Source of the DNA: Rhodospirillaceae bacterium
GTDB taxonomy: Bacteria; Pseudomonadota; Alphaproteobacteria; Rhodospirillales; JABHCV01
Assembly (NCBI GenBank): GCA_014382375.1
Contig: JACNJU010000154.1
Coordinates: forward strand, 1-36,998
Length of the DNA stretch: 36,998 nucleotides
Direction of reading: 5' to 3'
In this document: one piece after another, positions 1 through 7,708 of the stretch
Layout of the letters: each line of letters starts with the position of its first letter
Position numbering within the stretch: position 1 is the first letter of the stretch
Made by a program: the position numbers and the translations under genes
Notes under the pieces: generated by a model
The model's database searches: none
Told to the model about the DNA's origin: nothing
Seen by the model: only the letters and a program-made list of their open reading frames with translations

Positions 1-2
1 TA

Positions 3-368
3 AATGAGACTGTTAATAACATGGTGGTCCCATTACATTATTTAAACATAATTAAAACTATGACGTCAGGTCACGCTTTATAACAATTTTGTTTAGCTAA
101 TAAAATTAATTCAAAGGAAGCTGCTAGATTAAACATTGTTTAAAATACTTTCAAAACACAAGAAGAACTCTAAAAATAAATTAAAGAATTTGCTGACTAA
201 ACAAATGTTATTGCAATCAATAGAGATACATTTAAATCAACTAAAATGAGTATAGTCAGACCAATTTATGATGAGCTAGCTAAATTTGCGGGATAAAATC
301 ATTAAGGATCTCTTTATGATTTATAAATGCATGCTAAATAATGGTCTAAGCTTCAAGCTAAATTGTGA
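3..368 (+). CDS. C-terminal part of a ciliate gene (TAA = Gln), crotonase-like
   Basis: This frame is open for 121 codons only if TAA is read as glutamine. Nine in-frame TAA codons occur beside normal CAA codons, no in-frame TAG occurs, and the frame closes at TGA (366-368). This fits the nuclear code of Oxytricha/Stylonychia-type ciliates; Euplotes uses TAA as a stop and is excluded. The 5' end lies outside the window. The translation includes KINSKEAARLNIVQNTF and, further on, a NRDTFKSTKMSIVRPIYDEL segment. These resemble the C-terminal third of enoyl-CoA hydratase/isomerase (crotonase) proteins, but that family call is tentative. The stop is followed by about 48 AT-rich bases and then the telomere, a typical 3' end for a gene-sized nanochromosome. 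It is foreign to the rest of the window. The reading frame is secure; the function is not. Confidence 0.75.
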
Positions 369-416
369 ATTATAAATATCTTAATTAATTTTAAATATCA
401 TATTTTTAATTTGAGT

Positions 417-443
417 GGGGTTTTGGGGTTTTGGGGTTTTGGG
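417..443 (+). repeat. Ciliate telomere repeat (G4T4)3G3
   Basis: Three perfect GGGGTTTT units followed by GGG. This is the telomere repeat of hypotrich/spirotrich ciliates. The G-rich strand runs 5' to 3' away from the ciliate gene, as expected for the right-hand end of a macronuclear chromosome. Instead of ending, the sequence continues directly into bacterial pgl. Bacteria with circular chromosomes have no such repeat. Confidence 0.9.
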
Positions 444-723
444 CGAGGACGGGCATATTGCCTCACTGTTTCCTGATCAGGAAAACTGGTCCGCCGCCCC
501 CGGGCTGGCATTGGCTGTCGCCGGTCATCAGAAAAGACAACCCAGAATGAGTCTGACCCCGGCGGCGTTGCTTAACAGCCGCCATATTTTTGTTGTCATT
601 TGTGGGTCTGAAAAGCGCGCAATCCTTGATGCCGCCATGAAGCCCGGCCCTGTCGGTGATTACCCAATCCGCCTGGTTCTGCAGCAGGAGCAGGTGCCGG
701 TTACCATTTACGCCGTTGATTAA
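439..723 (+). CDS. pgl: 6-phosphogluconolactonase, C-terminal fragment
   Basis: This is the last 94 residues of 6-phosphogluconolactonase, which hydrolyses 6-phosphogluconolactone to 6-phosphogluconate in the pentose phosphate and Entner-Doudoroff routes. The diagnostic LGEDGHIASLFP motif opens the surviving part, and the LTPAALLNSR and GSEKRAI segments follow in the usual order. Family members are about 230-250 residues, so roughly the first 60% is missing. Upstream of the motif the frame runs into translated telomere repeat (GFWGFG), so the GTG at 415 is not a real start. The loss is caused by the junction, not by gene decay: what remains is intact. Its TAA overlaps the TAA of the convergent heparinase-like gene, with no room for a terminator between them. 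In related genomes pgl commonly sits with zwf or edd, which would lie beyond the break. Confidence 0.85.
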   Translation: MGEDGHIASLFPDQENWSAAPGLALAVAGHQKRQPRMSLTPAALLNSRHIFVVICGSEKRAILDAAMKPGPVGDYPIRLVLQQEQVPVTIYAVD

Positions 724-2366
724 ATTTTATGAAAGCGCCATTTGATTTGCGCGCCGTCGCCATGCAAGGGGCCAGCGATAACAATTTGCTCGCAACGTCT
801 GGGCTCACCATGGCCGCTCAGATAAATACTCTCCTCAAGACTGATGACACCGCCGGAAGCCTGAAATTGCCAACCGGCGCCGCTGCCCAGTTTCAACAGC
901 ACGGCGTCCCGACCCTGCACTTGCGATGCGTGAACGCCGGGGTGCAGGTGGAAGCGAACGCAAAAAGATCTTCCGCCCGAACCTTCGACAAGATCTTCAC
1001 CCCTGAAATCTTCCCCTGATGCATCAAGAAAAAATTTTCGACGATGAAGAATGCCAATAGTCTTTTTGTAACCATCGTGGGAGGTGTCAAGCCAGACAGC
1101 GCCGTCAGCCTCGCGGCGTGTGCATTCGACAATTTTGGGGCCGCTGATCAGGGAACCGTCGTCACTAAATTGCACTGAGTCGATTTCATCGGCTGACAAC
1201 GTGGAATGGGCGGCTGTGCTTCGCATAGCGGCAAACCATTTTTCACCTTCAGTGCTGGCCGCCCCGCAGTTGACGACCAGCCGGTCCTTGCCAACACTCA
1301 TTTCAAAACTGAGGGTGCCGGCATGGATGCTCCGTGCATTTGAAAAACCTGGCTTTCCAGTATCTGCGATGATCACCGTTCGTCCGGCGGCAAGTCTTTG
1401 AAAGCCACTATGGGGGGCGCTGGTTAAGGCCTTGCCGCGCACACCGGTACCGGCCAGCACTGTATCAATGAGGGTGCGTTTTTCCTCGAAGCCGCCGTTG
1501 AACAGGGCCAGCCCGCCATCGCCATGGCGCAGGGCCCGCAGCATCGGCGTTACCTTGTCGATAACACCCTGCAAATCGAGGGGGACTTCCTCATGGGCAG
1601 CAAGCAATAGTGCCCGGATTTGATTAAAGCGTGACAGCACGTCGAGCAGCTGTGATGGGTTGCGCTCACTATGGCCGCCGTCGGGAAATATCTGGGTGCG
1701 AATTTCTTTTGCAAGCAAATCGAGTGAACTTTCAAGCAGCGATTCAGCGCCGGGCAGGCAGATGGACGCGAAAATCAATCCCTGTATAGCCTTGAATTTG
1801 CGGGCGTCCCCGGGGGCCTGGGCGCAACTACGGCCCAGATGGCGGGCCTGGATCATGGCCATTTCAAGCAATACGACTTTGGTGTTTTCATTATCGGCAC
1901 TCAAAAATTCATAAAACGCCAGCCAGGCGCTTAAGCGTTCGCCAAGAATATCGGGACGCCATGACAGCTCATGCCATTTTCGATTGTGTTCAACCCAGCT
2001 AGTCAGTATGACTCCGGCCCGCGCCCGCGCTTCATCGCCACCGATGGCGAACAGGTCGGCAAGCCAGGAAAACCCGTGCAAATCGGCCAATTGTCCCGGA
2101 TCGTCCATGGACGCAATCCAGGGGTCTTGTCCCAATTGGGCGCGGTGATGGGACAAGGTAAAGAAACCTTCTAATATTCCCCGTCCGGCTTCCGGATCGC
2201 CGAGCCTGTAGGCAGGTGGAGAAAATCGAAGGGTGTCTGGCGTGCGACCCCTCAGGGTCAGGTGATAGAAGGGGCTGGCATATAGCAAATGACGCAGCGA
2301 ACGAGAACCGCTAGCAGGTGTTCGTGAAGATACTGACCCTTGGTTTTTCAATGATGCCTCGTACAC
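720..2366 (-). CDS. Heparinase II/III family protein
   Basis: This 548-residue protein has the layout of heparinase II/III-like proteins found in many alphaproteobacteria. It has an N-terminal alpha-helical region (HLLYASPFYHLTLRGRTPD near residue 30, then LHGFSWLADL) and a C-terminal beta-rich lyase-like domain that includes NGGFEEK, SFEMSVGKDRLVVNCG and FHLHPGV segments. The family includes polysaccharide lyases for acidic sugars, but the substrate of this group is unknown. No signal peptide is evident, so it may be cytoplasmic. It lies 60 bases downstream of rsmB on the same strand, an arrangement I recall from other Rhodospirillales, and is probably co-transcribed with it. The best available start is GTG at 2366; no strong ribosome-binding site is visible, so the first residues are uncertain. 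Confidence 0.8.
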   Translation of the reverse strand: MYEASLKNQGSVSSRTPASGSRSLRHLLYASPFYHLTLRGRTPDTLRFSPPAYRLGDPEAGRGILEGFFTLSHHRAQLGQDPWIASMDDPGQLADLHGFSWLADLFAIGGDEARARAGVILTSWVEHNRKWHELSWRPDILGERLSAWLAFYEFLSADNENTKVVLLEMAMIQARHLGRSCAQAPGDARKFKAIQGLIFASICLPGAESLLESSLDLLAKEIRTQIFPDGGHSERNPSQLLDVLSRFNQIRALLLAAHEEVPLDLQGVIDKVTPMLRALRHGDGGLALFNGGFEEKRTLIDTVLAGTGVRGKALTSAPHSGFQRLAAGRTVIIADTGKPGFSNARSIHAGTLSFEMSVGKDRLVVNCGAASTEGEKWFAAMRSTAAHSTLSADEIDSVQFSDDGSLISGPKIVECTRREADGAVWLDTSHDGYKKTIGILHRRKFFLDASGEDFRGEDLVEGSGGRSFCVRFHLHPGVHASQVQGRDAVLLKLGSGAGWQFQASGGVISLEESIYLSGHGEPRRCEQIVIAGPLHGDGAQIKWRFHKI

Positions 2367-2426
2367 ATTCAGGGTTACAGTTTAAGCCCGCCGATTGACA
2401 ATCTTATACAGGGTTAACCCCAACAC

Positions 2427-3719
2427 CTAACCACGAACAAGGCGGGCAGCGAAAAAGCCGTCCATGCCGCCATGTTCAGAAAGATGGTTGGGCAGGGTGC
2501 GCAAGACCCCTGCTCCGGTGATCAGTTCAGACAGGCCGCCAACATCATCAGCCGTGATTGGGTCAAGCTGCAAGGATGACTGCTCGGCAAGAATTTTTTC
2601 GATCAGATCCGGGCCTTCCTCGGGCTGCAGGGAGCAGGTGCAAAAAACCACTCGTCCGCCCGGTTTAACCATCTCGAGGGCGACTTCCAGCAGGCGATGC
2701 TGGGCGCTGCTCAGGCTATCGACGTCGGTTTGTTTTTTCAGGTAAGGGATGTCCGGGTGGCGACGGATTGTGCCGGTTGCCGAACACGGTGCGTCAAGCA
2801 GTACGGCGTCGGCCTGTTCCTCGGGTTTCCACAGGTTTGCGTCGGCGCAAATCGTCTCGCAGCTTAAACCCAGGCGAGTCATATTTTGCTCAAGGCGTTC
2901 CAGCCGTTTGGCGGAGCGCTCCACGGCCGTCACCTTGGCGCCGCGTACCAGCAACTGCGCCGTTTTGCCACCCGGTGCGGCGCACAGATCAATGACATGC
3001 TTGCCCTTAATGTCACCAAGCAGCAGCGCAGGCAAGGTGGCGGCGGTGTCCTGCACCCACCAGGCACCTTCATCAAATCCGGCAAGAGTGGTAACATTGC
3101 CGCCGGTGGCAAGACGCAGTGACCCGGTCGGCAAAATTTCCCCTTGCAGGGATTTTGCCCAGATGTCGGGATCGCCCTTAAGGGTGATGTCCAAAGGCGG
3201 TTCGTTCAGGTGGGCTTCGGCGATTTTTCGGCCTGTCGCCTTGCCGTATGTTTGCTGCCAGCTATCCCATAACCAGTCCGGTGTATTCAGGCGAGCAGCA
3301 TCCTGGTTCTCAGTGAATTTCTCACCTTCCCGGGTCAGTCTGCGCATGATCGCATTGACCAGTTTCTTGTAGGGTGAAAGATCGATGATATCAAGCAGCG
3401 AGACGGTGGTATCGACGGCGGCATGGGCCGGGATATTCAGGAAAAACAACTGGCAAATACCAAGCCTCAGGACATCACGAACGGCAACGGCGCGCCGCGG
3501 CAGTGGACGCTCCATACAGCGACCGATGATTTCATCAATCTGGCCCAGTCGGCGCAAGGTCGTGGCCGACAGGTTTCTCGCAAATGCCCGCTCACGCGGC
3601 TCCAGTGCAGTAAAGCCCGCATGCCCCTCAAGGGTCTCATCAAGGGGCCTGTGTTTCTTCAGGACGGAGCTGATAAGGTCGAGAGCGACGGAGCGGGTGG
3701 TCAGTGATGGAGTTGCCAT
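2427..3719 (-). CDS. rsmB: 16S rRNA m5C967 methyltransferase RsmB
   Basis: RsmB (Sun/Fmu) transfers a methyl group from S-adenosylmethionine to C5 of cytosine 967 of 16S rRNA. The protein has a NusB-like N-terminal domain (LDETLEGHAGF, then RAFARNL and HAAVDTTVSLLD) and a Rossmann methyltransferase domain with DLCAAPGGKTAQLL as the SAM motif. The two cysteines typical of RNA m5C methyltransferases are present in LDAPCSATGTIRRHPD and FCTCSLQPEEG. The length of 430 residues is normal. The frame extends upstream to a TTG at 3770, but the ATG at 3719 gives the usual N-terminus (MATPSLTTRSVALDLI) and leaves about 90 bases between this gene and the divergent small gene. It heads a two-gene unit with the heparinase-like gene. 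Confidence 0.93.
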   Translation of the reverse strand: MATPSLTTRSVALDLISSVLKKHRPLDETLEGHAGFTALEPRERAFARNLSATTLRRLGQIDEIIGRCMERPLPRRAVAVRDVLRLGICQLFFLNIPAHAAVDTTVSLLDIIDLSPYKKLVNAIMRRLTREGEKFTENQDAARLNTPDWLWDSWQQTYGKATGRKIAEAHLNEPPLDITLKGDPDIWAKSLQGEILPTGSLRLATGGNVTTLAGFDEGAWWVQDTAATLPALLLGDIKGKHVIDLCAAPGGKTAQLLVRGAKVTAVERSAKRLERLEQNMTRLGLSCETICADANLWKPEEQADAVLLDAPCSATGTIRRHPDIPYLKKQTDVDSLSSAQHRLLEVALEMVKPGGRVVFCTCSLQPEEGPDLIEKILAEQSSLQLDPITADDVGGLSELITGAGVLRTLPNHLSEHGGMDGFFAARLVRG

Positions 3720-3812
3720 GGCCCTTAAATGACCTAAAGGCGTTGCTTGTGCAATGCCTGAGTGGTTCAATTGTCCAAAGAGTCTTCGTTTAATGAGTCG
3801 GACCCGATTGTT

Positions 3813-3983
3813 ATGAGTGAAAAAAAGCCAGACCTCACAGAAGAAAATACAGACGTTTCAAGTCCTGAGCGCCCACAGGATGATGAAAAAGCGCAAGAAA
3901 AAAAAGAGGTCGGCGGTCCGCAAGGACCGGAGCCAACCCGTTATGGCGATTGGGAACGCAAAGGCCGTTGTGTGGATTTTTAA
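3813..3983 (+). CDS. DUF1674 / SDHAF4-like succinate dehydrogenase assembly factor
   Basis: A small protein (56 residues from the ATG at 3813) ending in PEPTRYGDWERKGRCVDF, the hallmark of the DUF1674 family. The eukaryotic member, SDHAF4 (Sdh8 in yeast), binds flavinylated SdhA and protects it before complex II assembly. The bacterial proteins share the C-terminal motif and are presumed to act similarly. The N-terminal half is charged and probably disordered (Lys/Glu/Asp-rich). A GTG at 3762 would extend it by 17 residues, but that segment is not conserved-looking and overlaps the region upstream of rsmB. It is divergent from rsmB and lies 76 bases before the TPR gene. The family is very common in alphaproteobacteria, in line with the mitochondrial link. 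Confidence 0.85.
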   Translation: MSEKKPDLTEENTDVSSPERPQDDEKAQEKKEVGGPQGPEPTRYGDWERKGRCVDF

Positions 3984-4059
3984 TATTTCAGCGCTGCGCT
4001 GATTGTTACCAGAGATTCTAACGCTTGCCCGAAGCCTGTAAGTACGGCATCTTTTTGCT

Positions 4060-5439
4060 ATGGCAATAATGAAAGACATGATCGATTGGCTTGTGACCCC
4101 ACCCAGTGACGGTGCTGGAAACGGCCAACCTATGTCCGCCAATCGATTTGTTCCAGCCCATCTCGCCCAGCAACCGTCGATCAGTGTTCTGGTTTGCGAT
4201 TTTGATGGTCCGTCGGGACGTGAAATTGGTCAACGGATGGTCAATGAACTGAGCACTCAGTCCGGTGTTCTGGTTCGTCATTTATCAAAAAAACTGAAGT
4301 CCAGCGGCAAGGGGAGCGTCGTTGAACGTCTGGTCAAGGCGGCTGAAACCGGTCGCAAGTGGTTGATGGATACGGATGCCGACATTCTGGTTTGGGGAGA
4401 GGCGTTGCCCCACGAGCAGGGTATTAAAATTCGCTTCCTTTGCGCCGTCGCCGATGCCGATACGCAACCCGGAAGCATAGGCCTTGGCGATGTTCTGGAA
4501 CTGGCCGTAAATTACGATTTAGAAATGGCAGGCGTTATTCATGCCGTCATTCTGGCCGCAATAGGCCCGCGCAAATCCAGCCCGCAACGCGAAGAGCTGG
4601 CTGACCTGCTCAGCGGTCCGGCTGACCAGTTGAATGGTTTAATCGAGACACTGCCCGGAACAATGGAAGAGACGGCGCTGGCTTCGGTGATGACCGCCAT
4701 CGGAAATGTCCTGGCCTCGATGTGGCGATTGAAGGAAGAGCCTGTCTACCTTGACCGGGCGATCAAGGCTTACAAATTGGCGCTCGTACAAAGCTATGAC
4801 AAGGACAATCCGCTGAACTGGGCATTGACCCAGAACCAGCTTGCCGCCGCCTTGCAAGCCCAGTCCGCCCGCGATAAACAACCCGGTCCCCTGAAAGAGG
4901 CTGCGGACGCCTACATCGCAGTTGCCGCTGCGCTCGGTGCACATTTGCATGTCAATGACTGGGCCCTGGCGCAAATTCATTTGGGCGATGTGCAGGTTAA
5001 ATTATCGAATTTTGGTGATCCCGTTCAGCATTTGCAAAAGGCCAGTGAAGCCTATCAGCAAGCCCTAAAGGTGTTCACCCGCGAAACCATGCCTGGCCCC
5101 TGGTCGGAATTAATGAACCAGTTGGGTATTGCCCTGATGCGTATGGGCGAAAATGTTTCTGGTGACAGGATTATGGAGCAGTCGGCGGCCTGTTTCAGAA
5201 AATCCCTTGAGGTTCGTCGTCGCGAGATTGCGCCAATTTTGTGGGCCCAAACGGCGAACAACCTGGGCGCTGTGACATTTGCCCTGTACCGGCGAAATGA
5301 AAAGACCACGGCCCTGCATGAAGCGGCGGCTTGCTTCAAGGGTGCCTCAGAGGTCTATAACCAGTACGGTCGCCGGGACAAGGCACTGATTGCGCAACGC
5401 AACCTGGACAGAATTACGGAAATCCAGCAAGCCGGCTGA
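4060..5439 (+). CDS. TPR-repeat protein of unknown function
   Basis: A 459-residue soluble protein. Residues about 40-165 form an alpha/beta-looking domain (ISVLVCDFDGPSGREIGQRM, then ADILVWGEALP) that recalls the N-terminal domain found ahead of TPR arrays in some adenylate-cyclase-like and FlgO/TolB-N-like proteins; this likeness is my impression only. From about residue 220 there are at least four helical repeats of roughly 50-60 residues. Each carries a Trp-containing anchor (NPLNWALTQNQLAAAL, VNDWALAQIHLGD, GPWSELMNQLGIAL, ILWAQTANNLGAV) followed by an alanine-rich helix and an A..Y..AL segment, as in tetratricopeptide repeats. No catalytic motif or signal peptide is visible, so a scaffold role is likely. 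ATGs at 4060, 4069 and 4078 are all in frame, and I cannot choose firmly among them. The next gene is separated by about 190 bases and starts a new operon. Confidence 0.7.
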   Translation: MAIMKDMIDWLVTPPSDGAGNGQPMSANRFVPAHLAQQPSISVLVCDFDGPSGREIGQRMVNELSTQSGVLVRHLSKKLKSSGKGSVVERLVKAAETGRKWLMDTDADILVWGEALPHEQGIKIRFLCAVADADTQPGSIGLGDVLELAVNYDLEMAGVIHAVILAAIGPRKSSPQREELADLLSGPADQLNGLIETLPGTMEETALASVMTAIGNVLASMWRLKEEPVYLDRAIKAYKLALVQSYDKDNPLNWALTQNQLAAALQAQSARDKQPGPLKEAADAYIAVAAALGAHLHVNDWALAQIHLGDVQVKLSNFGDPVQHLQKASEAYQQALKVFTRETMPGPWSELMNQLGIALMRMGENVSGDRIMEQSAACFRKSLEVRRREIAPILWAQTANNLGAVTFALYRRNEKTTALHEAAACFKGASEVYNQYGRRDKALIAQRNLDRITEIQQAG

Positions 5440-5630
5440 AGGCCTAAAGAAAATGATCCCCTTCTTTTTTACAAGCCCATCGACGTCACAAGCGTTGGGG
5501 CGAGGCTTATAATTTCACAAGGAAATAATGGTTTGACGTTGTTAAATGATGGCGATTGTCTAAACTGATAGGGCGGTATCTAGAAGCAAGGTGCTCAGGC
5601 ACCAAAACAATAAAACGGGGAGAAGCAATC

Positions 5631-6584
5631 ATGATTTCATTTTTACGCACGACTGCTGTGGCTTCGGCTCTGGCAATCGGTCTCACATTTTCCGCGCCCG
5701 TACAGGCGGATGTGGAATCCCGGGACCCCATCATTTTGACACTTCACGACTGGACCGGACAACTGATCACCACCCATATCATGGGCGAGGTTCTTAAAAA
5801 AGCCGGTTACAACATCGACTATGTGGTCGCCGATTACATTGCCCAGTTTGCGGGCCTTGAATCCGGTGATCTGCATGTTGCCATGGAAATGTGGGAAACC
5901 ACCGGCAAGCAGGCGATGGACCAAAGCCTGGCCACGGGCAAGACCGTGGATCTGGGCGAAACCGGTATGGATGCCAAGGAAGAATGGTGGTACCCACTGT
6001 ACATGAAGGAAAGGTGTCCGGGACTGCCTGACTGGAAAGCCCTGAACAAGTGCGCCGAGGCGTTTTCGACGCCTGAAACAGCCCCCAAGGGACGATATCT
6101 GGGCGGCCCGGTTACCTGGGCCGGTTTTGATGATGAGCGGGTCGAGGCCCTGCACATGGATTATGAAGTTGTCCATGCCGGTACCGACGCGGCGCTGTTT
6201 GCCGAGCTTGAATCTGCTTATGAACGTAAGGCTCCCGTGTTGTTGTGGATTTATGCGCCACACTGGGCGGTCGCCAAGTTCGAAGGTGAATTTGTTGAAT
6301 TCCCGACCTACACCGATGCTTGCTATGAAGATCCCAAATGGGGCTCCAATCCGAACATGGCATACGACTGCGGCAAGCCGTTTGGCTGGATCAAAAAAGT
6401 TGGCTGGAAAGGCGGTGAAAAGAAATGGCCGGGTGCCTACAAGGCTGTTCGCAACTTCCATGTGGATAACGCCGAAATGAGCGCCATGATCGTGGAAGCC
6501 GATCTTGAAGGAAAATCCGTTGACGATGTCGTCGCCAGCTGGATGAAAAGAAACGAAAACCGTTGGAAAGCCTGGATCAAGTAA
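5631..6584 (+). CDS. ABC transporter substrate-binding protein, glycine betaine/choline type
   Basis: A periplasmic binding protein of the OpuAC/ProX family that delivers quaternary amines (glycine betaine, choline or relatives) to the ABC permease encoded downstream. The ATG at 5631 is preceded by GGGGAGAAG and opens a classic signal peptide, with hydrophobic residues 9-22 and likely cleavage after PVQA at residue 26. Aromatic residues of the kind that build the cation-binding cage are frequent (LHDWTGQL, EMWETTG, EEWWYPLY, WIYAPHW). The length of 317 residues is normal. It is the first gene of an operon with ATPase, permease and a choline-kinase-like gene, so choline is at least as likely a ligand as betaine. 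A stable hairpin follows the gene and may keep its message more abundant than the distal ones. Confidence 0.88.
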   Translation: MISFLRTTAVASALAIGLTFSAPVQADVESRDPIILTLHDWTGQLITTHIMGEVLKKAGYNIDYVVADYIAQFAGLESGDLHVAMEMWETTGKQAMDQSLATGKTVDLGETGMDAKEEWWYPLYMKERCPGLPDWKALNKCAEAFSTPETAPKGRYLGGPVTWAGFDDERVEALHMDYEVVHAGTDAALFAELESAYERKAPVLLWIYAPHWAVAKFEGEFVEFPTYTDACYEDPKWGSNPNMAYDCGKPFGWIKKVGWKGGEKKWPGAYKAVRNFHVDNAEMSAMIVEADLEGKSVDDVVASWMKRNENRWKAWIK

Positions 6585-6610
6585 GGCTTGCCATCGTGTA
6601 AATGCAGGAG

Positions 6611-6642
6611 CGGCGGCCGGACAGGAAACTGTTCAGCCGCCG
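6611..6642 (+). promoter_or_regulatory. Intercistronic GAAA-tetraloop hairpin
   Basis: The arms CGGCGGC (6611-6617) and GCCGCCG (6636-6642) pair, then after a single C-A mismatch GGACAG (6619-6624) pairs with CTGTTC (6629-6634) around a GAAA loop. That gives 13 pairs, one of them G-U, closed by a stable GNRA tetraloop. Only three T residues follow, so it is at most a leaky terminator. It lies in the 92-base gap between the binding-protein gene and the ATPase gene, where such hairpins often protect the upstream message. This is inference; the pairing is seen directly. Confidence 0.7.
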
Positions 6643-6676
6643 TTTCCGCCTCATTCGTTCAAGACAACGGTCGCCC

Positions 6677-7708
6677 ATGTCTTCTCAATCCGAAAAGCTT
6701 GTCTGTAATAATGTCTGGAAGATTTTCGGTGAAAATCCGAAAAGTGTTCTGGCCCGCCACAACCACGCGCCCAGCGCCGGGCAATTGGCCCAGGAAGGTT
6801 ACATCGGGGCGGTGCGCGACGTCAGCCTGTCGGTAAAGGAAGGCGAAATTTTTATCATTATGGGCTTGTCCGGTTGTGGCAAGTCAACGCTTGTCAGGTG
6901 CATGAGTCGCCTGATCGAACCATCGGCGGGTGAAATCCTGTTTAACGGACAGGACCTTCTGAAAACCGGCGAAAAGGAACTGATCGATATTCGCCGTCAC
7001 AAGATGGGTATGGTGTTTCAGCATTTTGCCCTGTTGCCGCATTTAAACGTTATGGGAAATGTCGCTTTCCCGCTTGAAATTCAGGGCGTCAATCGACAGA
7101 CACGCGAAGCGCGCGCCGCCGAGGTCATTGAACTGGTTGGGCTTGTCGGTCGCGAAAATTATTATCCGCGCGAACTTTCCGGTGGCCAGCAACAGCGTGT
7201 TGGCATAGCCCGCAGCCTCGCGGTGGAGCCGGAGATCTGGTTCCTCGACGAGCCGTTCTCCGCCCTTGATCCGTTGATCCGCCGTGAAATGCAGGATGAA
7301 TTTCTGCGCCTGCAAAGTGTTCTGCACAAAACCATCGTTTTCATTACCCACGATTTTGACGAGGCGATCCGCCTTGCCGATCGTATCGCCATTATGAATG
7401 GCGGCGAAATTATCCAGACCGGGACGCCCGAAGAACTGGTCCTTAATCCGGCAACTGAATACGTCTCGGAATTCACCCGCGGTATTCCCCGCGCCAAGGT
7501 GCTGTCGGCGTCCGCCATCATGGTTCCGGTTTCCGGTGACGCGGTTTCGGGGCAGGTGGCGATGGCGACAAAAATTGATGATCTGGCCGCCGACATGGTC
7601 AGTGCGAATGCGCCGCGGGCGGTCATCAATAACGATGGTGCGGTGGTCGGTGAAATCACCCGCGATGCAGTGTTGGCCGTGCTTGTCGAAAAAGAAGGGC
7701 AGCCATGA
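6677..7708 (+). CDS. ABC transporter ATPase, glycine betaine/choline type (ProV-like)
   Basis: The ATP-hydrolysing subunit of the quaternary-amine importer. The 343-residue protein has Walker A GLSGCGKST (about 63-71), the signature LSGGQQQRVGIARS (about 167-180), Walker B IWFLDEPFSALD (about 187-198) and the switch region FITHDFDEA. A C-terminal extension of about 90 residues includes AVINNDGAVVGEITRDAVL, a CBS-like segment; CBS domains act as ionic-strength sensors in OpuA-type transporters. I take the ATG at 6677 (MSSQSEKLVC). An in-frame ATG at 6602 would run translation through the intercistronic hairpin and give an Arg-rich leader with no family resemblance. The last four bases (ATGA) overlap the permease start, implying coupled translation. 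Confidence 0.9.
   Translation: MSSQSEKLVCNNVWKIFGENPKSVLARHNHAPSAGQLAQEGYIGAVRDVSLSVKEGEIFIIMGLSGCGKSTLVRCMSRLIEPSAGEILFNGQDLLKTGEKELIDIRRHKMGMVFQHFALLPHLNVMGNVAFPLEIQGVNRQTREARAAEVIELVGLVGRENYYPRELSGGQQQRVGIARSLAVEPEIWFLDEPFSALDPLIRREMQDEFLRLQSVLHKTIVFITHDFDEAIRLADRIAIMNGGEIIQTGTPEELVLNPATEYVSEFTRGIPRAKVLSASAIMVPVSGDAVSGQVAMATKIDDLAADMVSANAPRAVINNDGAVVGEITRDAVLAVLVEKEGQP

Noticed and set aside
415-438. N-terminal extension of the pgl frame from a GTG at 415
   Set aside because: The residues come from translating the ciliate telomere repeat; pgl sequence begins only at about 439.
417-443. Telomere added by a ciliate to an injected or transferred bacterial fragment
   Set aside because: A telomere added to the left end of the bacterial piece would read C4A4 on the plus strand. 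It reads G4T4, which belongs to the ciliate chromosome on the left.
5643-6461. 272-codon minus-strand frame inside the binding-protein gene
   Set aside because: Lies wholly antisense to a well-supported gene with signal peptide and family motifs; no ribosome-binding site or family resemblance.
6602-6676. Upstream ATG start for the transporter ATPase
   Set aside because: The added residues are Arg-rich with no family match and are encoded by the intercistronic hairpin; ATG 6677 is preferred.
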